DNA of 5,921 nucleotides, from NCBI GenBank assembly GCA_937884915.1, contig CALAAN010000269.1:1-5921 (forward strand), read 5' to 3'. The DNA comes from an uncultured Oscillibacter sp. GTDB lineage: Bacteria > Bacillota > Clostridia > Oscillospirales > Oscillospiraceae. The position numbers and the translations under genes were made by a program. The number at the start of each line of letters is the position of its first letter. Position 1 is the first letter of the stretch. The notes beneath the pieces were generated by a model, which made no database searches, was not told the origin of the DNA, and was given only the letters and a program-made list of their open reading frames with translations. Shown piece by piece: positions 1 through 5,356 of the stretch.

Positions 1-546
1 ATCGTACTTGATCGCGTTTGCATCCTTCGCGGGGTCAGCGTTGTAGACGCCGTCGATGTTCTTGGCGAGCAGGATGACGTCGGCGTTGATCTCCGCCGCG
101 CGCAGCACCGCCGCCGTGTCGGTCGAGAAGAACGGAGAGCCGATGCCGCAGCCAAAGAGCACCACGCGGCCCTTTTCCAAATGCCGGATGGCGCGGGCAC
201 GGATGTAAGGCTCGGCGACCTCTTTGATCTCGAGCGCCGTCTGCACGCGCACGTCGACGCCCTTCTGCTCGAGCACATCGGCGACCGCCATGCAGTTCAT
301 TGCCGTGGCGAGCATGCCCATGTGGTCGGCGCGGGTGCGCTCGATGTAGCCCTCGCCGTTTTTCACGCCGCGCCAGAAGTTGCCGCCGCCGATGACGACG
401 CCCATCTGGACGCCCATCTCGTTGCAGCGCTTGATGACGTCGCACACCTTGGAAACTACGTTGAAGTCGAAGCCGAAGTGCTTGTCGCCCGCCAGCGCCT
501 CGCCGCTGATCTTGAGCAGCACGCGCTTATATTTTAATTGAGCCAT
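1..546 (-). CDS. pyrH: UMP kinase (uridylate kinase), N-terminal 182 residues, cut by the window edge
   Basis: Phosphorylates UMP to UDP with ATP, an essential cytosolic step of pyrimidine nucleotide synthesis; the bacterial enzyme is a hexamer of the amino-acid-kinase fold. Visible landmarks are KISGEAL at residues 12-18 (ATP site), GGGNFWRG at 53-60 (ATP/UMP contacts), ADHMGMLATAMN at 73-84 with the UMP-contacting Asp74, STDTAAVLRAAEI at 141-153, and KNIDGVYNADP at 162-172 (nucleotide base site). The family is usually about 235-240 residues, so about 55-60 C-terminal residues lie outside the window. The ATG at 544-546 has an AGGGGAG ribosome site 9 bases upstream. One oddity is that the UMP-binding loop reads GCGIGSPFF (132-140) where GGTGNPFF is usual. 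Identification is firm; in Firmicutes frr often follows pyrH, but that cannot be seen here. Confidence 0.96.
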   Translation of the reverse strand, partial: MAQLKYKRVLLKISGEALAGDKHFGFDFNVVSKVCDVIKRCNEMGVQMGVVIGGGNFWRGVKNGEGYIERTRADHMGMLATAMNCMAVADVLEQKGVDVRVQTALEIKEVAEPYIRARAIRHLEKGRVVLFGCGIGSPFFSTDTAAVLRAAEINADVILLAKNIDGVYNADPAKDANAIKYD

Positions 547-594
547 GCGGATCGTCTCCCCTTTCAGGATTCAGTTCAAATTTTCACAGCTACT

Positions 595-623
595 ATTTTA
601 GCGTATTTTTGCTCTTTTGCATA
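595..623 (-). promoter_or_regulatory. Probable pyrH promoter
   Basis: Read on the minus strand, a TAAAAT -10 box (595-600) lies about 50 bases upstream of the pyrH ATG. At 17 bases spacing the -35 position reads TATGCA (618-623), only 3 of 6 matches to consensus, so the call rests mainly on the -10 box and location. The surrounding 547-690 region is AT-rich compared with the genes and holds no credible small ORF. The strong terminator further upstream implies pyrH needs its own promoter. Confidence 0.4.
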
Positions 624-696
624 GGGGGAAAGCGTAAACTTTTTTCACAAATTCGCTCTTCCCTTTTTCGTCAAGTTGAACCGCCCTGAACAGCGC

Positions 697-728
697 AAAA
701 AAGCAGCCGCGTATACGGCTGCTTTTTG
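697..728 (-). terminator. Rho-independent terminator of the cytidylate-kinase-like gene
   Basis: A perfect 12-bp stem pairs 698-709 (AAAAAGCAGCCG) with 716-727 around a 6-base loop. On the minus strand it is followed by a run of T ending in GCGC. It begins 11 bases after the TAA stop at 739-741. Because the stem is flanked by A's and T's on both sides it could work in both directions, but no plus-strand gene approaches it. It should insulate pyrH from the upstream transcript. Confidence 0.9.
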
Positions 729-738
729 GGTCTTCTAT

Positions 739-1347
739 TTACTTGAGGCCCTTGATGCGAATGAGGTCCTTCAAAAGCTCGACCGTGCCCTCGATGCCGA
801 GCAGGCTCGAATCGATGCAGAGGTCATAGCTCTTGGCGTCGCCCCAGTCCTTGGCGGAATAGTAGTTGTAGTAGGACGCGCGGGACTTATCCGTCTTCTT
901 GATGCGGTCTCTCGCCTCGTTTTCGCTGATGTCGTTGCGGGCGGCAACGCGCTTGATGCGGTTTTCGAGCGGAGCGGTGATAAAGAGATTGATGACGTCG
1001 TCGCGATCCTTGAGCGCGTAGTCCGCGCAGCGGCCGATCAGGACGCAGGGGCCCTTGTCGGCAAGCTTTTTGATCGTGTCGTAGGTCGCGAGATACACCT
1101 GCTGTTCGATGGAACCCTTGGGCGTCACGTGATTCATCGAGAAGGAATAGGGGTCCATCGCGATGGAATAGAGAAAGCTCTTCGGGCGTTCGTCAAAGGA
1201 ACGGAACAGCTCTTCGCACAGTCCGCTCTCCTCTGCCGCCTCCTTGAGCAGCATGTCGTCGTAATAGGCGATGCCAAGCTGCTTGGCAAGCATCGTGCCG
1301 ATCTCGCGTCCGCCGCTGCCGTATTGTCTGCCAACCGTAATGACCAT
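739..1347 (-). CDS. Cytidylate-kinase-like family protein (P-loop nucleotide kinase fold)
   Basis: A complete 202-residue protein with the P-loop-like signature GRQYGSGGREIG at residues 6-17, typical of the cytidylate-kinase-like family (Cytidylate_kin2) rather than true Cmk. The loop lacks the usual GK[S/T] lysine, which is normal for this family. Other landmarks are LIGRCADYAL (103-112), ITAPLENRIKRVA (123-135), and a lid-like basic stretch from Arg148 through KTDKSRASYYNYY (151-163), then the closing strand YDLCIDSS (174-181). No signal peptide or membrane segment is seen, so it is cytosolic. The ATG at 1345-1347 has a perfect AGGAGG 7 bases upstream. It is a single-gene unit between its own promoter and terminator. 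The substrate is not known: a nucleotide or small-molecule kinase is inferred, and CMP kinase activity should not be assumed. Confidence 0.9.
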   Translation of the reverse strand: MVITVGRQYGSGGREIGTMLAKQLGIAYYDDMLLKEAAEESGLCEELFRSFDERPKSFLYSIAMDPYSFSMNHVTPKGSIEQQVYLATYDTIKKLADKGPCVLIGRCADYALKDRDDVINLFITAPLENRIKRVAARNDISENEARDRIKKTDKSRASYYNYYSAKDWGDAKSYDLCIDSSLLGIEGTVELLKDLIRIKGLK

Positions 1348-1378
1348 AATGATTCCTCCTTTTTCGCGCCTTGAAACA

Positions 1379-1411
1379 AAATTGGTGCTATATGAATTAT
1401 AGCACCAATTT
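1379..1411 (-). terminator. Perfect inverted repeat: likely xdhABC terminator and/or operator over the next promoter
   Basis: Arms 1379-1392 and 1398-1411 pair perfectly over 14 bp around the 5-base loop TGAAT; the core is AATTGGTGCTATA and its complement. On the minus strand it lies about 50 bases after the xdhC stop and is followed by TTTTGTTTC, so xdh read-through RNA could fold it as an intrinsic terminator, although the stem is AT-rich at its base. It also spans the -10 box and start point of the downstream kinase-like gene, which is where a repressor operator would sit. RNA started from that promoter would contain only one arm, so the dyad cannot be a leader hairpin of that gene. Confidence 0.6.
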
Positions 1412-1424
1412 CGTAAGAAGACAA
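1396..1424 (-). promoter_or_regulatory. Sigma-A promoter of the cytidylate-kinase-like gene
   Basis: On the minus strand there is a perfect extended -10 (TGCTATAAT; TATAAT at 1396-1401) exactly 17 bases downstream of a TTGTCT -35 box (1419-1424, 4 of 6 matches). Transcription would start near 1389, giving a leader of about 40 bases before the ATG, with AGGAGG at 1355-1360. This is the best sigma-A match in the window. The -10 box lies inside the perfect inverted repeat at 1378-1412. Confidence 0.75.
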
Positions 1425-1460
1425 TATTTTTTCCTGTTTCGATTCTGTAAAGGCGCGGCC

Positions 1461-1955
1461 TTATTCCGGAAGCGGCAGGCCGAGGCGGCGATACATCGTC
1501 TTTTTCACCGCGCGCAGGATGTTTTCATAGCCCGTGCAGCGGCACAGGTGGCCGGAGAGGAGCTTTCTGAGCTCGTCGTCGGTGTAGAGGCGGTTCGTCT
1601 CCAGGATCTCGACCGCGGTCATCACAAAGCCCGGCGTGCAGAAGCCGCACTGGACGGCAGTCTCTTCAATAAACGCCTGCTGAATGTCGCTCAACTCGCC
1701 GTTCGGGCCGAGCAGGCTTTCGAGCGTGCGGATGTGCTTGCCTTCCGCCCAGACGGCGAGGTAGATGCACGAGTTGTAGGCCTCGCCGTCGATGATGACG
1801 TTGCAGGCGCCGCACTCGCCGACCTCGCAGCCTTTCTTCACAGAGTTCATGTGGTAGTCATTTCGCAGCATGTCGGTCAGCGACGCGCGCACGTCGACCA
1901 TCTTTTCAACGTCCTTGCCATTTAAGTTGAATCGCACCAGCTTGTACTGACTCAT
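1461..1955 (-). CDS. xdhC: Xanthine dehydrogenase, iron-sulfur subunit
   Basis: The 164-residue small subunit carries two [2Fe-2S] clusters that pass electrons from the Mo site to FAD. The N-terminal plant-ferredoxin-like domain has Cys43, Cys48, Cys51 (CEVGECGAC) and Cys63. The C-terminal four-helix domain has Cys103 and Cys106 (CGFCTPG), then Cys138 and Cys140 (CRCTGY). All eight ligands are present. Length and sequence resemble E. coli XdhC (about 159 residues). The name here follows E. coli; in Rhodobacter, XdhC means an unrelated maturation chaperone. The ATG overlaps the xdhB stop as ATGA, with a GGGAGG ribosome site about 9 bases upstream inside xdhB, which points to coupled translation. 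It is the last gene of the operon. The protein has no Tat signal, so a cytosolic enzyme is expected. Confidence 0.95.
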   Translation of the reverse strand: MSQYKLVRFNLNGKDVEKMVDVRASLTDMLRNDYHMNSVKKGCEVGECGACNVIIDGEAYNSCIYLAVWAEGKHIRTLESLLGPNGELSDIQQAFIEETAVQCGFCTPGFVMTAVEILETNRLYTDDELRKLLSGHLCRCTGYENILRAVKKTMYRRLGLPLPE

Positions 1956-2842
1956 TTGATGACACCTCCCGCCCGTTTGATGGACTCGATCAGGCAGCGC
2001 TTGGCCATTTCGACCGCGATGTGCTCACGGAACGCCTTGGAGGCTCGCCAGCTGTCACGCGCGTGGATATCGTTGAGCACAGCGAGCGAAAACTCTTCTG
2101 CCGTCGTAAGTGTCAAGGGTTTATCCTTGGCAGCCGATTCCGCGCTTGGGCAACGCATCGGCACGGGACCGGCGACGCCGTAAGCGATGCGGGCGCGCTC
2201 GATAGTCTGCTTGTCAGGCGACAGGCGCACATTCACGCTGCACCCGAGCGTTGCGATGTCCATCGCGTTTCGCATGGCGTATTTGATGTAGTAGCCATAG
2301 CAGTTTTCATAGCTCGCCTTCGGGATTAGAATGGCGGTCTGGATTTCGCCGTCCTCTACGCGGATGTCGACCTGACCGGCCTTGATGTAAAAGTCCTTGA
2401 TGGGCAGGCGGCGAATGCCGTCCCTCCCTGTCAGCTCCACAATGGCTTCCCACGCGTGCAGCGTGGAGGCGGAGTCCGCGCTCGTCACGCCGTTGCAGGT
2501 GTTGCCGCCGATGGTGCCGATGTTTCGGATCTGCGGGCCGCCGACCATGTCGACCGCCTCGCCGAGGACATTGATGTACTTCTGGATGATGGGGTCGCGC
2601 GTGATGTGCGAAAAGCTCGAGAGCGAGCCGATGCGGATGTTCTCATCCTCGTCGATGCTCACGCCGCGCAGCTCGTCAAGGCCGTAGATCGAGATGAGCT
2701 CCTTTCCGGCGCGCTTGCCCTCGCGCATCTGCACGAGCACGTCGCTGCCGCCGGCGATGATCTGCGCCTCGGGATGCTCCAAGCGGAGGGCGACGGCGTT
2801 TTCGACGCTTTCCGCCTCATAGAGTGCTTTCATGTCATACAT
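1952..2842 (-). CDS. xdhB: Xanthine dehydrogenase, FAD-binding subunit
   Basis: The 296-residue medium subunit binds FAD and hands electrons to the acceptor, normally NAD+. The N-terminal FAD domain of the molybdopterin-dehydrogenase type shows IIAGGSDVLVQMREG (28-42) and GPQIRNIGTIGGN (102-114) followed by SADS (121-124), which contact FAD pyrophosphate and isoalloxazine. KYAMRNAMDIA (187-197) and the C-terminal SWRASKAFR (264-272) match the CO-dehydrogenase flavoprotein C-terminal domain. Size and motifs agree closely with E. coli XdhB (292 residues). The ATG at 2840-2842 is preceded by an AGGAGGAG ribosome site, 3 bases after the xdhA stop, and the stop overlaps the xdhC start. No FAD-domain [4Fe-4S] insertion of the 4-hydroxybenzoyl-CoA reductase type is seen, which supports a xanthine dehydrogenase role. 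Confidence 0.95.
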   Translation of the reverse strand: MYDMKALYEAESVENAVALRLEHPEAQIIAGGSDVLVQMREGKRAGKELISIYGLDELRGVSIDEDENIRIGSLSSFSHITRDPIIQKYINVLGEAVDMVGGPQIRNIGTIGGNTCNGVTSADSASTLHAWEAIVELTGRDGIRRLPIKDFYIKAGQVDIRVEDGEIQTAILIPKASYENCYGYYIKYAMRNAMDIATLGCSVNVRLSPDKQTIERARIAYGVAGPVPMRCPSAESAAKDKPLTLTTAEEFSLAVLNDIHARDSWRASKAFREHIAVEMAKRCLIESIKRAGGVIK

Positions 2843-2845
2843 GGC

Positions 2846-5158
2846 TCACTTCTCCTCCTTCCAGCTGTCGTGGATGAGCCCTGCCTTGCTGAACTCGGCG
2901 TACAAAACGTGCGGGGTGATGGGAACGGTGTCGATGGCGACGCCGGTGGCGTTGTAGATGGCGTTGCGGATGGCGGGCGCGCCCGAGCACGCGGGCGGTT
3001 CGCCGAGCGCCTTCGTGCCGAACGGCGACGTCGGCTCGGGATTTTCGATGAACTGCGCCTCTAAGTGCGGGTGGTCCATGAACGTCGAGAGCTTGTAGTC
3101 GAGAAGATTATTGTTGAGGGGACGGCCCGTCTTCTCGTCAAAGAGCAGCTGCTCGCTCATGCCATACCCAATGGCCATGGACATGCCGCCGTGGACCTGC
3201 GCCTCGGCCAGCGCGGGGTTGATGAGCTTGCCGCAGTCGTGGACGTTGATGATCTTCTTGAGCGTCACCTTGCACATCGGGATATCGACCTCGACATCGG
3301 CAAAGGTGCAGCCGAACGAATAGGCGTTGTTGCGGATGGTGAAGGTCGACTCGGCGGTGATGTGCTCGGAGTCCGCGGCGTTATACTGCGCGGTCATCGC
3401 AAGTTCTTTGAGCGACATGAGCACCATGCCGTCGTTCTTGCGGACGATGTTGCCGTCGACGATGTCCATGTTGTCGACGGCCTGACGGGTGAGCTTCGTC
3501 GCGTACTGAAGGATTTTCTGCCTAAGCAGCGTCGCCGTCTGGCGGATGGAGAAGCCCGCGACGTAGGTCTGGCGGCTCGCGTAAGCGCCGAGGCCTGTGG
3601 GCGTGATGTCCGTATCCTGACACGAGATGACGCGCACGTCGTGATAGCTCTTGAGGCCGACGGCCTCGGCCGTCATCTGCGCATAGGCCGTGTCCGCGCC
3701 CTGCCCGATCTCCGTCTCGCCGCACTGCATCGTGACCGTGCCGTCAAGGTTCAAAAGCATGCGGTTCGAGGAGGTTTCGAGCGAGATGGGATACACCGCC
3801 GTGTTGTACCAGAAAGCTGCAACGCCGATGCCGCGGCGGATGGGGCCGGCGTCCTTGGCGTATTCCTCGCGTTTTTTGTCGTATTCGATGTACTCCTTCC
3901 CTTTTTCCAAACATTCACGGAAGGAATCGTAGTAGTTCGTATTGCCCGAGAAGCCGTCGTGGAAGCCCTTGGGCATGATGTACTTCATGCGGTATTCGAG
4001 CGGCTCCATACCCACTGCTTTGGCGCACTCATCGATGTTTGCATCATCTGCGAACGAGGCCTGCGGCATGCCGTAGCCGCGCATCGCGCCCGCGACGGGA
4101 CGGTTGGTATACACTGTCCATGCGTCGCCCTCAAAATTGTCGCAGGGATAGATCTGCGGGAACGAGCCCATGGCTTTGGCGACGATCGAGTGGCCGTGCG
4201 AGGCATAAGCGCCCTGATTGGAGAAGCATTCGACCTTGCGCGCGGCGATCGAGCCGTCCTTATGAAGCCACGTGATGATGTGGAAGCGGATGGCGTGGCG
4301 CACACGGTTACTGACGAACGTCTCCTCGCGCGAGCAGTCGATGCGCACGAGCTTGCCGCCGACCTGCGTGGAGCACCACGCGCACAGCGGCTCATAGAGC
4401 GCGTCCTGCTTGTTGCCGAAGCCGCCGCCGATGTAGGGCTTGATGACGCGGATGTCCGCCCACGGACGCCCCAGCGCCTGTCCGACGATGCGGCGGATGA
4501 TGTGCGGGATCTGCGTGGAGGACACGATGACGATGCGGCCGTTTTCCTCATAGGCGTAGCAGCCGTGGTTTTCGATGTGGCTGTGCTGCACGGTGGGGGT
4601 GTTGTACCAGCCCTCGACCTTGATAAGGCCGGGCTCTTTGATGGCCTCCTGATAGCTGCCCTTGCGGATATCGGTGTGCTTCAGGATATTCCCCGAGAAA
4701 TTCTCGTGGAGGAGCGGAGCATCGGGCTCCATGGCCTTCTGCACGTCGAGCACGAACGGAAGCTCCTCGTACTCGACCTTCAGCGCGCGCACGCCCTGCA
4801 TGGCCGAGACCTCGTCCTCCGCGATGACGACCGCGACGTCGTCGCCGTAGTAGCGCACGTGGCGGTTCAAAAGGTTGCGGTCGGCCACGTCCTGATGTCC
4901 CGGGTCCATCGACCAAGGATGGCCCGCCGTCGGGAAGCAGTGCTCCGGCACGTCGAAGCAGGTCAGCACCTTCACGACGCCGGGGATAGCCTCTGCCGCG
5001 GACTTGTCGATGGATTTGACAAATCCGTGCGCGATGGCGGAATGCTTGATGCGCGCGTACAGCGCGCCGGCGGGCATCCGATCCTCGTAGTATTTGGTGC
5101 GTCCGGTGATCTTGTCGTACGCATCGACGCGGATCTCGCTTTTTCCTACCTTGCTCAT
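2846..5158 (-). CDS. xdhA: Xanthine dehydrogenase, molybdenum-binding catalytic subunit
   Basis: The 770-residue large subunit holds the molybdopterin dinucleotide cofactor and hydroxylates hypoxanthine/xanthine with oxygen from water. The a/b-hammerhead domain is about residues 15-130; the Mo-binding domains follow. Residues aligned with the bovine enzyme's Mo site are Gln216 (SSTQ; bovine Q767), Phe247 (GGGFGNK; F798), Arg360 (GAMRGYG; R880) and the catalytic base Glu720 (GEPP; E1261). GETEIGQGAD is at 480-489. Gln251 stands where bovine Glu802 sits, as in E. coli XdhA, and close similarity to E. coli XdhA runs the whole length. The open frame continues upstream to 5581, but the ATG at 5156-5158 has a perfect AGGAGG 7 bases away, gives the family length and avoids overlapping mocA. 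It is first in the xdhABC operon. The exact purine substrate is inferred. Confidence 0.96.
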   Translation of the reverse strand: MSKVGKSEIRVDAYDKITGRTKYYEDRMPAGALYARIKHSAIAHGFVKSIDKSAAEAIPGVVKVLTCFDVPEHCFPTAGHPWSMDPGHQDVADRNLLNRHVRYYGDDVAVVIAEDEVSAMQGVRALKVEYEELPFVLDVQKAMEPDAPLLHENFSGNILKHTDIRKGSYQEAIKEPGLIKVEGWYNTPTVQHSHIENHGCYAYEENGRIVIVSSTQIPHIIRRIVGQALGRPWADIRVIKPYIGGGFGNKQDALYEPLCAWCSTQVGGKLVRIDCSREETFVSNRVRHAIRFHIITWLHKDGSIAARKVECFSNQGAYASHGHSIVAKAMGSFPQIYPCDNFEGDAWTVYTNRPVAGAMRGYGMPQASFADDANIDECAKAVGMEPLEYRMKYIMPKGFHDGFSGNTNYYDSFRECLEKGKEYIEYDKKREEYAKDAGPIRRGIGVAAFWYNTAVYPISLETSSNRMLLNLDGTVTMQCGETEIGQGADTAYAQMTAEAVGLKSYHDVRVISCQDTDITPTGLGAYASRQTYVAGFSIRQTATLLRQKILQYATKLTRQAVDNMDIVDGNIVRKNDGMVLMSLKELAMTAQYNAADSEHITAESTFTIRNNAYSFGCTFADVEVDIPMCKVTLKKIINVHDCGKLINPALAEAQVHGGMSMAIGYGMSEQLLFDEKTGRPLNNNLLDYKLSTFMDHPHLEAQFIENPEPTSPFGTKALGEPPACSGAPAIRNAIYNATGVAIDTVPITPHVLYAEFSKAGLIHDSWKEEK

Positions 5159-5165
5159 CTGTCTA

Positions 5166-5171
5166 CCTCCT
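5166..5171 (-). promoter_or_regulatory. Ribosome binding site that fixes the xdhA start
   Basis: A perfect AGGAGG on the minus strand lies 7 bases upstream of the ATG at 5156-5158. It decides between this start and the in-frame extension reaching 5581, which would add 141 residues without any family similarity, run antisense through mocA and include the promoter region. Confidence 0.9.
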
Positions 5172-5172
5172 G

Positions 5173-5206
5173 TTCCGGGCAGCCGCTTTGTCGCTTTTGC
5201 CCGAAA
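5173..5206 (-). promoter_or_regulatory. Hairpin in the xdhA leader next to the ribosome site
   Basis: In the minus-strand transcript, CGGGCA (5198-5203) pairs with TGCCCG (5176-5181); one mismatch further out, two A-T pairs extend the stem. The 16-base loop contains a near direct repeat AAAGCG-AC-AAAGCG. The 3' arm ends 4 bases before AGGAGG. No T-run follows, so it is not a terminator. It could influence ribosome access or message stability; no known riboswitch class is recognised in this leader of about 60 bases. Confidence 0.4.
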
Positions 5207-5226
5207 TCTGTAACTTGCTTTCCATA

Positions 5227-5255
5227 ATTTTAGCACATTTCGCACAGCGTGTACA
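5227..5255 (-). promoter_or_regulatory. Probable promoter of the xdhABC operon
   Basis: On the minus strand an extended -10, TGCTAAAAT (TAAAAT at 5227-5232), lies 17 bases from TGTACA at 5250-5255, a 4 of 6 match to the -35 consensus. Transcription would start near 5220 and give a leader of about 62 bases. The -35 hexamer is itself a palindrome and lies in the region where the -35 of the divergent mocA promoter would be. Confidence 0.65.
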
Positions 5256-5267
5256 GTGCTGCATGCG

Positions 5268-5276
5268 TGATATAAT
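5268..5276 (+). promoter_or_regulatory. Probable mocA promoter (extended -10)
   Basis: TGATATAAT is a perfect extended -10 box (TATAAT at 5271-5276) on the plus strand. No good -35 exists at 17 bases; the palindromic TGTACA at 5250-5255 is 15 bases away. Extended -10 promoters tolerate poor -35 boxes. The start point would be near 5283, about 74 bases before the mocA ATG. Confidence 0.6.
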
Positions 5277-5286
5277 ACAAATGATC

Positions 5287-5314
5287 GCGGATGTACCATT
5301 TTGTCCGCTTTTTT
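5287..5314 (+). terminator. Terminator-like hairpin in the mocA leader (possible attenuator)
   Basis: GCGGA (5287-5291) pairs with TCCGC (5304-5308), with two possible G-U pairs inside, and is followed at once by six T's (5309-5314). It would form within the first ~30 bases of a transcript from the predicted mocA promoter. The stem is short (5 bp, mostly GC) with a 12-base loop, so efficiency may be low. No upstream plus-strand gene in the window needs it, which is why leader attenuation is considered. Confidence 0.4.
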
Positions 5315-5356
5315 CTGCCGAGTGGTGAAAAAGAAACGAATGACTGGTGATTTTAG

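Noticed and set aside
35..445. Minus-strand Arg/His-rich open frame inside pyrH
   Set aside because: It is an out-of-frame shadow; the pyrH frame carries all the family motifs and its own ribosome site.
676..1374. Plus-strand open frame opposite the cytidylate-kinase-like gene
   Set aside because: It begins in the terminator region without a ribosome site and mirrors the real minus-strand gene, which has AGGAGG, family motifs, a promoter and a terminator.
1445..1463. Small AAGGC-CGC-GCCTT hairpin at the xdhC stop codon as the operon terminator
   Set aside because: The stem has only 5 bp, overlaps the stop codon and lacks a T-run; the 14-bp dyad at 1379-1411 is a better candidate.
5171..5220. 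Purine or molybdenum-cofactor riboswitch in the xdhA leader
   Set aside because: The leader is only about 60 bases with one simple hairpin, too short for the Moco element and without the conserved core expected of a purine aptamer.
3065..5227. Long plus-strand open frame (720 residues) opposite xdhA
   Set aside because: It is the antisense shadow of a GC-rich gene: composition is dominated by V, A, D, R and L, no recognisable motif or ribosome site is seen, and the minus strand encodes a full-length conserved enzyme.
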